Numbered from the stretch's first letter, positions 34,356-43,256 are shown. The stretch: 64,000 nucleotides of DNA from JBOICV01 sp050740255 (GCA_050740255.1 JBOICV010000141.1:1-64000), one strand, 5' to 3'. A program made the numbers and translations. Notes: a model not told the origin generated them from the letters alone.

Positions 34356-35738
34356 CTAGAGAAAACGCAGCAGCAGGGGTCGAGCGACCAACTCAGCGCG
34401 CAAGCTGGCGACCAGTATGAACACGCCGGCAAGACGGCGGTGCAGAAACACAATCTCCCGCGGCGGCACGCGAAAGTAGCGCGACAGAGCGGCCTTAGCA
34501 ACCGCTGCAGAAACGCGCTTTGGCAGGTCAGTCTCGCCCCATTTGTAGGCACCCTCCTTGGTCAGCCATTGGCGCGGCGGCCGCTCGGCGGTGACTTCGG
34601 CAAAGGGTTCGATGATCAGCCGGCAGACCTCGGCGAAGCTATCCCGCACACTGTCGCCGAACTGGGCACGCATCAGGCCGATGGTTTCGGCGCCGCGCAA
34701 GATCACGTCGCGGTCATCATTCACCGCGCCGGCAATGATGTCACGATAGGCGTTCAGGAAGGGTCTGGAGAAATCACGCGTCGCGCCGAAATCAATCAGC
34801 ACCAGCCGGTCGTTCTCGCCGTGCGGGTCCACCCTGACTTTGAAGTTGCCGAAGTGCGGATCGGTCTGCACCCGATCCCAGCGCAGAAATTCGTTGAAGA
34901 ACAATTCCAGCGCAGCCAATGCAATGCGGTTGCGCCGCGCTTGGCTGAGCCCCTGCACTTCGGGCGAGTGCACATGGCTGGCCTCCTCGAAGCTGGTGGC
35001 GAGAATATCGTCGGTGCAATAGTCCTCGATGGTTTCGGGTACGACGTAGCGGGAATCGTCCTTCAACTGGCGGTGGTACCAGCCGGTCATGCGCAGCTCG
35101 CGGCCGTAGTCCACTTCCTGGTGCAGCATCTCGCGTACTTCCTCCATGATCGGCCCGAGCGAGATGCCCTTGGGCACCACTTGCGTGAGTTGCATTACGC
35201 GTGAGAGTGAGCGGATGTCGCTGTCGATCGCATCGCCCACGCCGGGATATTGGACTTTCAGCACCAGCTTGCGCCTATCCCGTTCGCGATAGGCGATGTG
35301 CACTTGGCCCAGCGAAGCAGACGCCAGCGGCCGCGGCTCGATCTCCAGCTCCGCCATGCGGCGTGGGCCTAGCGAGTCCTCGATTTGCGGGCGGACCGCG
35401 GACCATGACACCGGGGGGGTGTCGTCCTGCAGGCTGGCGAGTACCGACACCGCTTCGGGCGGCATGAAGTACTGGCCGTAGAGCGAGAGCATCTGGCCGA
35501 GCTTCATGATCGAGCCCTTGAGCTGGCCGAGCTCGTCGCGCAAGTACTCCGCCTGCCGGGTGTAGAAGCTGCGATTGCTGACCTCGCGTGCCTTTTTACC
35601 GCGAAATAGATTCAGCGCTTCGTGCGTGGCGATCTGCGAACCGGCGACCAGGCCAATACGGGCCATTGCCATATTGCGCGCAAGAGGGCTGGTCTTGAGC
35701 CGCTTGATGCTGTTGTCGTTTCTGTCATTGCCGGGCAT
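34356..35738 (-). CDS. ABC1/AarF-UbiB family atypical kinase-like protein
   Basis: A 460-residue member of the AarF/UbiB/COQ8 family. The K-x-G-Q motif (M-K-L-G-Q-M-L-S-L-Y-G-Q) near residue 80, the Ala-rich nucleotide loop P-L-A-S-A-S-L-G-Q-V-H, catalytic-loop-like D-P-H-F-G-N-F and I-D-F-G-A-T-R are all present. It lacks the C-terminal membrane helices of UbiB, so it is probably not the ubiquinone enzyme itself but a paralogue acting in lipid or quinone handling. Flanked by two DUF1329-containing genes on the same strand. Confidence 0.88.
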   Translation of the reverse strand: MPGNDRNDNSIKRLKTSPLARNMAMARIGLVAGSQIATHEALNLFRGKKAREVSNRSFYTRQAEYLRDELGQLKGSIMKLGQMLSLYGQYFMPPEAVSVLASLQDDTPPVSWSAVRPQIEDSLGPRRMAELEIEPRPLASASLGQVHIAYRERDRRKLVLKVQYPGVGDAIDSDIRSLSRVMQLTQVVPKGISLGPIMEEVREMLHQEVDYGRELRMTGWYHRQLKDDSRYVVPETIEDYCTDDILATSFEEASHVHSPEVQGLSQARRNRIALAALELFFNEFLRWDRVQTDPHFGNFKVRVDPHGENDRLVLIDFGATRDFSRPFLNAYRDIIAGAVNDDRDVILRGAETIGLMRAQFGDSVRDSFAEVCRLIIEPFAEVTAERPPRQWLTKEGAYKWGETDLPKRVSAAVAKAALSRYFRVPPREIVFLHRRLAGVFILVASLRAELVARPLLLRFL

Positions 35739-35780
35739 GCGGCTATTGTCCGCGATCCCGCTGGACGACGGAAAGGAGGA

Positions 35781-35898
35781 CCGTTCGCCCTGAGGTATCG
35801 AAGGGCGATTTGTTCGTGCCCTTCGACAAGCTCAGGACAGGCTTCGATACGCCATCGGCGTACCCCGCCCCGAGCTTGACGAAGGGTCAGCACGAACG
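35781..35898. repeat. Cluster of dispersed intergenic repeats
   Basis: Holds a second copy of the 25-bp CCGTTCGCCCTGAGGTATCG... sequence (35781-35805, also at 15872). Next comes a pair of imperfect inverted copies of the sequence GTTCGTGCCCTTCGACAAGC (35813-35838 and 35873-35898). No gene in this 176-bp gap. Confidence 0.75.
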
Positions 35899-35914
35899 GG
35901 GACATTGGGAGGCG

Positions 35915-38560
35915 CTAGCGGATGTGGCGCGCGACGACCCTGCTGGGCGAAAAATTGCCGGCTTTGGCTTCGTTGAACACCACCGGCGTCTCCTCGTTGG
36001 TGAGGAAGCTGGCGAGATAACGGGTGTCCTTGAAGTCGTAAAGCAATTCCGGCCCAGTGGTAGTCATTGGCACCTTGTACATGCTGATGCCATGGCCCTC
36101 CTGGAAGCGCCACAGCACGTCGTTCTGGTCGTAGCAGTCCACCATGAGAATCACCCAGGAGTCTTCATCCACATAGAACACGCGGCGCTTGAACGCATGC
36201 TTCTCCTCCGGCCGGGTCACTGCCTCCACCACCCACATGCGGTGCAACTCGTAACGCGTGTGCTCCTGGTGGTAGTGGCGCGGCTTCAACAATTGCGTGT
36301 ACTTGAGCGAGGGTTCGTTGGTGCGATAGCTGTTGTAGGGCACGTAGTAAGGCCGGCGGCCTACCAGCTTCCAGGTGTAGCGGTTAAAGCCGCCGTTATA
36401 CATATTGATCTGATCCACGAACTTCATGCCTTCGCTATCCGGCAGTTTGTAGTCGTAGCCGATCGTGGACGGCAGGCGGAACAGCTTGTGCATGCCGGGT
36501 GGGCCAGCCCACAGCGCGCGGCCGCGGTGCAAATCGGTGGTTTCGTGAACCAGAAAAGTCAGACCCGCGACGCCGGCGGGCGCGACCACGCGCCCAACGT
36601 AGTACAGCAACAGATTGCCCTTGCGAATCTCACCTGGCGCCTTGAGGTTGCCGTAGATGAAGTAAATCTCGATCTCCTGCTTGCTGAGCTGATATTCACC
36701 CTTGGCATTCACCACCGCCTGCGCCGAAGGTGTTGTGATGCTCTCGCCGCGGTAATGCACGCGATGATTCCAGAGCACTTCGTTGCCGGTCTTCGGCACG
36801 CGGAAGGGCATGCCGAGTTTGGCGCCTTCCAGCACGTCCGGATCAACCAGCTTGACCGTCTTCTGGTTGGCGATGGTCGCGTCGTACACCGCCTGCGGAT
36901 AAGCCGCGGAGCGCCGCGTGCGATATACCGGCAGCTTGTAACTGGCATAGCGCTTGAGCAAGGCCTGATGGCCCAGGCTAAGCTGCTCGCTGTATTGAGC
37001 ATAGTTAGCTTGATCGATTACGAATAGTGGTTTGTCGTCCGAATACGGATCGGCTGGCTTGTTGTTAAGCCCGACGCCAGCCGGCGAATTCTGTGGCGTG
37101 AGGCCCCCGGTCCATGGCGGAATACGCCCGTCGGCGGAACCTGCCGCCACCGCGCCGACGGGTGTCAGTCCATCTTCCAACGCCTGACCTGCCGCGCCGG
37201 CGCCTGCTCCGCCTCCAGTTGAAGAAAATTTCGCATCGGGGATATTGGCAATCAAGGTCGCCGTTGGCGCCGGCGCGAGCGGATCGGCATCGCTGAGCGT
37301 GGCTCGCCGCCCCGACGATGCAATGCCGGCGTCAATGAAGGCCAGCCAGGCCCGCGCCGCCTTTTCACTGCCCGCCTGGGTGGCAGCGGCAGTAAAGCTC
37401 TTGCCCGCCGCGTCCAGGTCATGTTGCTGGTATTGCGCGAAACCCAGCGCCAGATAAGCCTTGCCGCGATCGCCTTGCGGCAGGCCGCGGCTGAAAGCGT
37501 CCTGCAAGGCAGTGGTCGCCTGTGGCCAGCGCTCCAGCTCGATTTGCAGTTGCGCGATCTCGAGATACTGGTCGGGCCGCGCGGTCTGCTTCACCGCCTG
37601 CTGCATTGCCGACAGCGCCCGTTCGCGCTCGCGCGCCTTTAACCACGTCGCCGCAAGAAGTTCATAGTTCGACGCGTTTTGCGCGATGCGCTTGTCAGTC
37701 AACCACTGCTCAAGCAGGGCGCCCGCCTCGTAGGGTTGATCCGCCGCGTTATAAAACTTGGCGAGCTGCAACAATTCATCCGGCGTGGTGAGAAAGCCTT
37801 GTTTATAGGCTAGTGCCATTGCGCCGGCGGCCTTGCGCGGCTGCTTCAGTTTTGAATGCAGCGCCACCAATTGCATCCATGTGCCCTTCTCCGGTGGAAA
37901 CTGGCGCAGTTGTTGTTCCAATACTTTGACGCCCTGGTCCAACTCGCCGAGCTGGTAGTGGATTGAGAACAAAACCTCCAGCCACTCCTGTTTCGGCGCC
38001 TGCGTGGTACTCAGCGCCTTCTTCAGGGGCGCGATCGCATCGCGCGGTCGCTTCATCCCGACATAAGCCGCAGCGAGAGCGGCGTAGGCGTCGGCTGGCG
38101 GCTTGTCGGCGGTTTGCAGCCACTGGGTTAGCGCAGCGGCGGCTTTCGGAAATTCATCCTTGGCCAGATAGAGCTGCGCGAGGTCGTAACGCATTTCGCC
38201 CTCGGCGATGGCTGACAAACTTTTCTGCGCCAGCGCCTGCTCGAATTTCTGAATCGCTGCGCTGTAGTCTGCCTTCTGCGCGGCTTCCTGCGCCTGCTGC
38301 TGCAGAATCAGAGCTTGCGCATAAGGGTTGCCCTGCGAGTCTTTCAGCAGTTGTTCGGAAGATTTGGCCGGTCCGGCCGGCGCCGCGTCGCGTGTCTCGC
38401 TGCGGTATTGGTCGGCGTGAACGAGGGTCGCGAGCATGGACAAGGCCGCTACGCCCCCGCGGATTAAGCGTCGCGAAGCGACGACTTGAATCCGCGGAGT
38501 TAGTGCCGCGGCTCCGCTGTCGGCACTAACACTAGTTCCAGTTGTACTTGAAATCTTCAA
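35915..38560 (-). CDS. TPR protein fused to a DUF1329 domain, last gene of the TonB2-type operon
   Basis: One uninterrupted 881-residue reading frame. Residues about 30-50 form a signal peptide (R-R-L-I-R-G-G-V-A-A-L-S-M-L-A-T-L-V-H-A). Residues 60-410 are tetratricopeptide-like hairpins of the type found in the TPR protein that closes TonB2 operons. A linker rich in Gly/Ala is followed by a complete DUF1329 domain (G-L-T-P-V-G-A-V-A-A-G-S-A-D-G near 455, then Y-T-W-K-L-V-G-R-R, Y-E-L-H-R-M-W-V-V-E, F-Y-V-D-E-D-S-W). Starts at TTG 38560 inside the end of tonB, or less likely at ATG 38437; the 5-prime part carries a palindromic repeat (38459-38497). The fusion links an energy-transduction partner to a lipid-carrier-like domain. 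Confidence 0.85.
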   Translation of the reverse strand: MKISSTTGTSVSADSGAAALTPRIQVVASRRLIRGGVAALSMLATLVHADQYRSETRDAAPAGPAKSSEQLLKDSQGNPYAQALILQQQAQEAAQKADYSAAIQKFEQALAQKSLSAIAEGEMRYDLAQLYLAKDEFPKAAAALTQWLQTADKPPADAYAALAAAYVGMKRPRDAIAPLKKALSTTQAPKQEWLEVLFSIHYQLGELDQGVKVLEQQLRQFPPEKGTWMQLVALHSKLKQPRKAAGAMALAYKQGFLTTPDELLQLAKFYNAADQPYEAGALLEQWLTDKRIAQNASNYELLAATWLKARERERALSAMQQAVKQTARPDQYLEIAQLQIELERWPQATTALQDAFSRGLPQGDRGKAYLALGFAQYQQHDLDAAGKSFTAAATQAGSEKAARAWLAFIDAGIASSGRRATLSDADPLAPAPTATLIANIPDAKFSSTGGGAGAGAAGQALEDGLTPVGAVAAGSADGRIPPWTGGLTPQNSPAGVGLNNKPADPYSDDKPLFVIDQANYAQYSEQLSLGHQALLKRYASYKLPVYRTRRSAAYPQAVYDATIANQKTVKLVDPDVLEGAKLGMPFRVPKTGNEVLWNHRVHYRGESITTPSAQAVVNAKGEYQLSKQEIEIYFIYGNLKAPGEIRKGNLLLYYVGRVVAPAGVAGLTFLVHETTDLHRGRALWAGPPGMHKLFRLPSTIGYDYKLPDSEGMKFVDQINMYNGGFNRYTWKLVGRRPYYVPYNSYRTNEPSLKYTQLLKPRHYHQEHTRYELHRMWVVEAVTRPEEKHAFKRRVFYVDEDSWVILMVDCYDQNDVLWRFQEGHGISMYKVPMTTTGPELLYDFKDTRYLASFLTNEETPVVFNEAKAGNFSPSRVVARHIR
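38459..38497. repeat. Palindromic repeat inside the 5-prime end of the TPR-DUF1329 gene
   Basis: CGCGGATTAAGCGTCGCGAAGCGACGACTTGAATCCGCG is a near-perfect hairpin with arms GCGGATT / AATCCGC and an inner CGTCGC / GCGACG pair. A second small inverted pair, AGTGCCG / CGGCACT, lies next to it. It is read in frame as part of the N-terminal T-P-R-I-Q-V-V-A-S-R-R-L-I-R-G-G. Confidence 0.65.
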
Positions 38561-39266
38561 GCTTGAACTCGATTTTTTGGATCACTTCGCGCGGACGCTC
38601 GGACCGTTCGTACAGCCAGGTCGAGACACCGGACACGGTCGCAGCTTCGAATATGCCCTTGGGCTCGGCATCCACGATTTTGATATCGGCGACACGCCCT
38701 TCGGTCGTTACCGTGAACACTACTTGCACCCAGCCTTCGATGCCGCGCCGATAAGCGGATTCCGGAATCTGCGGACGCTGCGTCGAAAGCGGAACCAGCG
38801 GTTTGCCGCTAAAGCCTTTGCCGGAACCAAAGCCGCTGCCGGTACCGGTCCCCGCGCCGCCACGTCCGGCAAAGCCGCCGAAGGCCTTGCCGAAGCTCAT
38901 ACCGCCGCCGAGCTTCGGCGTGAAGTCCATATTGGGCATGGCCACGTCCAGCGCCGGCGCATCGGCCACCGGCACGGACAGATCGGACAGCGAAGGTGGA
39001 CCGGGCGGCGGCGGTTGCAGCGGGGCGATCGCCGGCGTACTGCCGCCGGGATCGGGCTCTTCCTCTTCCGGCTGTTCGATCTCGACCACCTGCGTCTCGA
39101 ACTGGGGCCGCAGGCCGGGCGTGGGAATAAGAATCAGCAGTTGCATCAGCCAGAACAGAATCAGGCTTAGCAACAAGCCGCCGCCCAGGCTCAGCGCATA
39201 GCGCGGTGCCGATGGCGCCGGGCTATTTGGAACGTGGTTCGGATTCTCTAGCAGCGATAGCGACAC
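38532..39266 (-). CDS. TonB-like energy transducer (TonB2 system)
   Basis: Periplasm-spanning protein of 244 residues linking the inner-membrane proton channel to outer-membrane receptors. An N-terminal membrane helix (L-G-G-G-L-L-L-S-L-I-L-F-W-L-M), a proline and acidic spacer (E-E-E-E-P-D-P), a Gly-rich stretch and a TonB_C domain with P-E-S-A-Y-R-R-G-I-E-G-W-V-Q-V-V-F-T-V at the end. GTG at 39266 follows GGGAG; a TTG at 39281 is the alternative. Overlaps exbD and is overlapped by the TPR gene. Confidence 0.9.
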   Translation of the reverse strand: MSLSLLENPNHVPNSPAPSAPRYALSLGGGLLLSLILFWLMQLLILIPTPGLRPQFETQVVEIEQPEEEEPDPGGSTPAIAPLQPPPPGPPSLSDLSVPVADAPALDVAMPNMDFTPKLGGGMSFGKAFGGFAGRGGAGTGTGSGFGSGKGFSGKPLVPLSTQRPQIPESAYRRGIEGWVQVVFTVTTEGRVADIKIVDAEPKGIFEAATVSGVSTWLYERSERPREVIQKIEFKLEDFKYNWN

Positions 39267-39642
39267 GTAGCACTCCCGCAAGCCGGGCCTGATCCATCAC
39301 CTGCACCAGCAGGCCGGTGCGGGCGTCCTTGTCCGATTGGATCACGACTGCCGCATCCGGGTTCAAGGCCCGCAAGCGTTCGATCTGGCCGCGCAACAGA
39401 CGCAAATCCACTTCCTGACGATCCAGCCATATCTCGCCGCCCGGCGTGATGGCGATGAGAATGTTGTTGCGCTGCTGCTTCTGCGCAGTCTGCGCCGTCG
39501 GCTGTTGCACCTCGATGCCGGCATCGCGCACGAAGGCGGCGATGATGATGAAGAAGATCAAAAGATTCAGGAAGAAATCCAGCATCGGCGCCAGATCAAT
39601 GCCGGCATCCTCAGGCAGATGGGCGTGGCGGCGAAAGCGCAT
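39223..39642 (-). CDS. ExbD-like biopolymer transport protein (TonB2 system)
   Basis: A 139-residue protein with one membrane helix near the N-terminus. The helix begins G-I-D-L-A-P-M-L-D-F-F-L-N-L-L-I, where the Asp (DLAPMLD) is the conserved proton-channel residue, followed by the periplasmic ExbD domain with V-V-I-Q-S-D-K-D-A. Part of the ExbB-ExbD motor that energises TonB. Confidence 0.92.
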   Translation of the reverse strand: MRFRRHAHLPEDAGIDLAPMLDFFLNLLIFFIIIAAFVRDAGIEVQQPTAQTAQKQQRNNILIAITPGGEIWLDRQEVDLRLLRGQIERLRALNPDAAVVIQSDKDARTGLLVQVMDQARLAGVLRVAIAARESEPRSK

Positions 39643-39648
39643 CGCGGA

Positions 39649-40197
39649 TTATCCGTGGCGCACCGGCAGCAGGTCGGGCAGATGCTCGACCTCGCCGCGC
39701 ACGCGCGCGGCATAGCGATTGACGAATAGCATTGCAAGCAGGCTCACCGCCAGTCCCGCCATGGTGGACACCATGGCATGCGATACACCATAAGCCATGG
39801 CCTTGATGTCGGCCGTGCCCTGCGCCAGCATGGCGTCGAATACTTCGAGCATGCCGGTGACCGTGCCCAGCAGCCCGAGCAGGGGGCACAGCGGCACCAT
39901 CACCCGGATCAGCGGCAATCCGGCATTCAACTGCTGGCTCATCTGCGACATCAGCGCGCGCCGGATCTGATGCGCCCCCCAGGAACTGCGGTCCTTGCGC
40001 GCCAGCCAGCCCGCTCGCAACGCGGCGCGCTGCTGCGGCAGCACGCGCATATAGAACCAGCCGCGCTCCACCACCAGTGTCAGCAGCAAGATTGACGCCG
40101 CGAGAATCCAGCGCAGCACCCAGCCGCCGGAATCCAGGAAGTCGCTGATGGAGCCATAGGGCGCCAGCAAGGCCTGCAACCAGAGCGACTCAGACAC
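39649..40197 (-). CDS. ExbB-like MotA/TolQ/ExbB proton channel protein
   Basis: A 182-residue channel subunit with three membrane helices (residues near 28-48, 100-125 and 145-165) and the family block P-L-L-G-L-L-G-T-V-T-G-M-L-E-V-F. GTG at 40197, after AGTGGG, overlaps the ttpC stop by 8 bp; the frame is open further but would run deep into ttpC. Confidence 0.9.
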   Translation of the reverse strand: MSESLWLQALLAPYGSISDFLDSGGWVLRWILAASILLLTLVVERGWFYMRVLPQQRAALRAGWLARKDRSSWGAHQIRRALMSQMSQQLNAGLPLIRVMVPLCPLLGLLGTVTGMLEVFDAMLAQGTADIKAMAYGVSHAMVSTMAGLAVSLLAMLFVNRYAARVRGEVEHLPDLLPVRHG

Positions 40198-41614
40198 GTT
40201 TGTGACCCACTTCGATGGAGCGCGCCAATAGGCCTGCGCTTTGCTCATCCAGAATCTGAATCAGGTGGCGGGAACGCGAGGACAGGAATGTATTGATGAA
40301 CAGCAGCGGGATCGCAATCAAGAGGCCCAGCACCGTGGTCACCATCGCAATCGAAATGCCGCCCGCCATGAGCTTGGGATCACCCGCACCCTGCTCGGTA
40401 ATCACCTGGAAGGTGACGATCATGCCGACCACGGTGCCGAGCAGCCCCATCAGCGGACCCGCGGCGACAATCATGCGCAACATCGCCTGGAACCGCTCCA
40501 GCGGGGCGGTTTCGCGCAGCACCGCTTCATTGAGCTTGATCTCCAGCGCCTCACTGTCGAAATCCTGGCGCGGATCGTAGGCGCGCAATACGCGGCCCAG
40601 CGGATTGTCGGTGCGCGGCGCGGTCAGGTTGTCCAGTTGCGATTTCACGGCTCGCTGCGTGCGATGCAGATAAAGGAGCTGCCAGACGGCTGCAACAAAT
40701 CCCACAACGCCCAGCAGAATCACGATATAGCCGATGACGCCGCCGGAACGGACGCGTTCCGTGAGGCTCGGCCGCACGCTCAATACGCTGAGCAGCGCGC
40801 CGCGGCTGGGATCCAGCAACATCGGCACGGGACTCTCCGTGGCCCCCTCGAACTCTTCTGCCACGCCGGCGCCTTCCGGCTGACGCGGCAGCGCCTGGAA
40901 CTTGCCGCTGGCCGGCAACCATTGCAGGTAGCGGCCCTCGCTGACCGCCGCGAAGGGGCCGGCGCGCGTAACCGGTAAATCCGTGGTAAGGCCATCCTCG
41001 TCCATGACCGGCGCAGTGAAGCGGACCACCTTGCCGTTCTCCGTCATCGCCTGTTGATACATGAACCAGAGTTTTTCCAAGGCGGCGATATCCGGCAGAG
41101 ATTTGCTCTGCGCCAGCTCGTTCAGGAATTTGGCCCGCTGCGGAAACTGTGCCGCGAGCAGACTGTCCTGATCCTGCAGGCCAAGCTTGGCCGCGGCCTC
41201 GTGCACCTGCGAGGCGAGCTGGTTGATATCGCCGGCCTTGCCTCGCAACTCCTCGGCCAGTCGCTGGATTTCGCGTTGCGTCGCCTCGAACTGCTGGCGC
41301 CGGCCGGCGATGCGGCCCTCTACTGTGCGCAGTTCCGCCAATGCTTCCTGATACAGCCGCTCGCGCTCGGACTTATCTTTGAGGAAACGCGCTTCGCGTT
41401 CGCGATTGATCTGCGCACTGGCGCCCTGCTGGCGCTGCACTTCCTGCAACAACGCGTCGAGATCCTGCGCCGAACGCGCGGGCACGGTCATAAAGCTCGT
41501 AAAAAAGAACGTCATACCGGCGAAAGCCGGTATCCAGTGTTGAAACAGTCCGCGCCGCGTAAATCCTTGATTGGATTCCGACTCTAGCCGGAACGAAAGA
41601 ACAACGCGCTTCAT
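40190..41614 (-). CDS. TtpC-like MotA/TolQ/ExbB family protein with long periplasmic region
   Basis: The extended ExbB paralogue typical of TonB2 systems (TtpC in Vibrio). The 474 residues comprise an N-terminal signal-like segment, a coiled-coil periplasmic region (about 50-170, rich in E/Q/R), a membrane helix near 295 and a C-terminal ExbB core with G-P-L-M-G-L-L-G-T-V-V-G-M-I-V-T-F. The ATG start forms ATGA with the DUF3450 stop, fixing the start. Residues 23-35 (LFQHWIPAFAGMT) are encoded by a dispersed intergenic repeat, so this signal region is partly repeat derived. Confidence 0.9.
   Translation of the reverse strand: MKRVVLSFRLESESNQGFTRRGLFQHWIPAFAGMTFFFTSFMTVPARSAQDLDALLQEVQRQQGASAQINREREARFLKDKSERERLYQEALAELRTVEGRIAGRRQQFEATQREIQRLAEELRGKAGDINQLASQVHEAAAKLGLQDQDSLLAAQFPQRAKFLNELAQSKSLPDIAALEKLWFMYQQAMTENGKVVRFTAPVMDEDGLTTDLPVTRAGPFAAVSEGRYLQWLPASGKFQALPRQPEGAGVAEEFEGATESPVPMLLDPSRGALLSVLSVRPSLTERVRSGGVIGYIVILLGVVGFVAAVWQLLYLHRTQRAVKSQLDNLTAPRTDNPLGRVLRAYDPRQDFDSEALEIKLNEAVLRETAPLERFQAMLRMIVAAGPLMGLLGTVVGMIVTFQVITEQGAGDPKLMAGGISIAMVTTVLGLLIAIPLLFINTFLSSRSRHLIQILDEQSAGLLARSIEVGHKRV
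41511..41543. repeat. Dispersed hairpin repeat inside the ttpC-like gene
   Basis: GTCATACCGGCGAAAGCCGG followed by TATCCAG matches the ATTCCGG/CCGGAAT hairpin of the compound repeats at 12.3, 25.4, 43.3 and 55.8 kb, except that A-C replaces T-C in both arms. Here it is read through in frame. Confidence 0.8.
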
Positions 41615-42408
41615 GGCTTATCGCGCTGCACCGTTACGGGCGCCGTTGCCGGCGCCGGCGCGGAAATCGGTAAGCGCAGCAGTTCCGGCGCGGAACCCTC
41701 GTTGGCCATGCGGATGGCATGACGCACGTCATGGTTGTAGTGTCCTGACAGCTCCACCCATTTTTTCTGTGCAGGATCCCACCAAGCCCCCTGCTCGCCG
41801 TCTATGCTGAGGTAGTACAGGCTCACCCGGCCCAGCATGAGAAAATCCACAGCACGAAGCTCGTCACCAAACCTCAGATCGCCACGCCAGGTCTCCAGCG
41901 TGTGTCCATATTCGGTTTCGACCTGGTAGGCCTCGAGCACGCGCCGGAATTGCTCGCCTACGCCAAGCTGCGAGTCGCGCAGGGCAGCGCGCAGTTTGGT
42001 CAAGCGCTCCTTGCGCTCGTCCAGTAGAAAAGGTTTGTCCAACGCGACGAATTTCTCCAGAGTATCCACCATCCGCAGCATGAGCGGGACGATGTCCTCC
42101 TGGGTGCGAGCTACCTCCGCAAGCTGGCGCGAGAGCGATTCACGCTCGCCAGCCTGCCCGGCAACCTGTTCGTCGAGTTCCTTGGCGTAAAGCTTGAGCT
42201 GCTGGGCTTTGTAGAGTGCGGCACGGTAGGCCTCGAGCGCCTTCCTGCTGTCGTCCGACAGTTTATCGACGCGCTGTTGCGAAACCGCGTTGGAGTCCTG
42301 CGTCTGGACTTCGGTCTCCAGCACTTGCTGCGCGGTGGCCGCCAACGCGGCAACCGGCGCCGCCAAGCTCAGCGCGGCGGCGACAAATAAAGATGAACGA
42401 AAACGCAT
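41611..42408 (-). CDS. DUF3450 family periplasmic coiled-coil protein
   Basis: A 265-residue exported protein: signal peptide ending A-A-L-A-A, then a long helical coiled-coil region and the DUF3450 tail with D-F-L-M-L-G-R-V-S-L-Y-Y-L-S. The family regularly opens TonB2-type operons. First gene of the operon DUF3450-ttpC-exbB-exbD-tonB-TPR/DUF1329; each junction overlaps or nearly so. Confidence 0.92.
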   Translation of the reverse strand: MRFRSSLFVAAALSLAAPVAALAATAQQVLETEVQTQDSNAVSQQRVDKLSDDSRKALEAYRAALYKAQQLKLYAKELDEQVAGQAGERESLSRQLAEVARTQEDIVPLMLRMVDTLEKFVALDKPFLLDERKERLTKLRAALRDSQLGVGEQFRRVLEAYQVETEYGHTLETWRGDLRFGDELRAVDFLMLGRVSLYYLSIDGEQGAWWDPAQKKWVELSGHYNHDVRHAIRMANEGSAPELLRLPISAPAPATAPVTVQRDKP

Positions 42409-42434
42409 GGCTTCCTGCCTTGCTGAAGAGTCTT

Positions 42435-43256
42435 TTAACTACGCCCCTTAAATTCCTCCATGGACTTGTACACTCCAAAGATCCGGCCCGCCACGAAATC
42501 CCATAGCACGAGCGGCAGAAACCCCTTGAAGAAATTGGAGAGGTAAACCGTCCACGGCAGAATCAAGCGCGCCCGGCCGGACTTCATCGCCGCCCAGACT
42601 TTCTCGACCACATACTCCGGCGTCAGGATGGGCGTCATCAGCATGCCCTTAGCGCCTTCGAACATGCCGGTAGAGATGTAGCTCGGGTTGACGGTCGTAA
42701 CCCGCACATGGGTATTGCCGCTCTGCTCCAGTTCCAACCTGACCGAGTCACTCCAGCCGGTGCAAGCCCACTTGGAGGCGCAATACACGCTCATACGTGG
42801 GTTCGATACCAACCCCGCCGCGGACGCAATATTGACGACGCGACATTCCGTTTCCTTGTTAGCGATCATTTCCGGCAGAAACTCGCGCGCGACATACATA
42901 GGCGCCAGCGCGTTGATGGCCATGGTGAACAAGGTGTCCTTGATCTGGTCGTGTTCCCAGAAGAACTTGCCGCGCACGACTCCGGCATTGTTGAACAGGA
43001 TGTCTACCTTGCCCACCTCCTGTTTTACTTTAGCAGCGGCCTGCTGAATCGCTTCCAGCTTCGACACGTCCACGACATAGGTATGCACCTTGCCACCTTT
43101 CGCGCGCAGTTCTGCGGCGGTGGCGTTGAGTGCCTGCTCGTTGATATCCCATAGCACCGCTTGCCCGCCTTCCTTTACGGTCAGCTCGGCGTAAATCTTG
43201 CCCATGCCCATGGCGGCGCCAGTGATCAACACGGTTTTGCCTGCAACGGTTTGCAT
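42435..43256 (-). CDS. SDR family NAD(P)-dependent oxidoreductase (17-beta-HSD13/RDH10-like)
   Basis: A 273-residue short-chain dehydrogenase. Cofactor motif TGAAMGMGK, D-I-N-E, core N-N-A-G-V-V, catalytic S-A-A-G-L-V-S-N-P-R-M-S-V-Y-C-A-S-K. The C-terminal half after residue 190 is an extension with a hydrophobic segment (W-T-V-Y-L-S-N-F-F-K-G-F-L-P-L-V-L) that may tether it to membranes, as in steroid/retinol-type relatives. AGGAGGGG precedes the ATG. Substrate unknown; a lipid or sterol is plausible. Confidence 0.85.
   Translation of the reverse strand: MQTVAGKTVLITGAAMGMGKIYAELTVKEGGQAVLWDINEQALNATAAELRAKGGKVHTYVVDVSKLEAIQQAAAKVKQEVGKVDILFNNAGVVRGKFFWEHDQIKDTLFTMAINALAPMYVAREFLPEMIANKETECRVVNIASAAGLVSNPRMSVYCASKWACTGWSDSVRLELEQSGNTHVRVTTVNPSYISTGMFEGAKGMLMTPILTPEYVVEKVWAAMKSGRARLILPWTVYLSNFFKGFLPLVLWDFVAGRIFGVYKSMEEFKGRS

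Noticed and set aside
34197..35204. 335-codon open frame on the plus strand
   Set aside because: Antisense to the ABC1-family gene and its upstream gap; composition is a shadow and no domain is visible.
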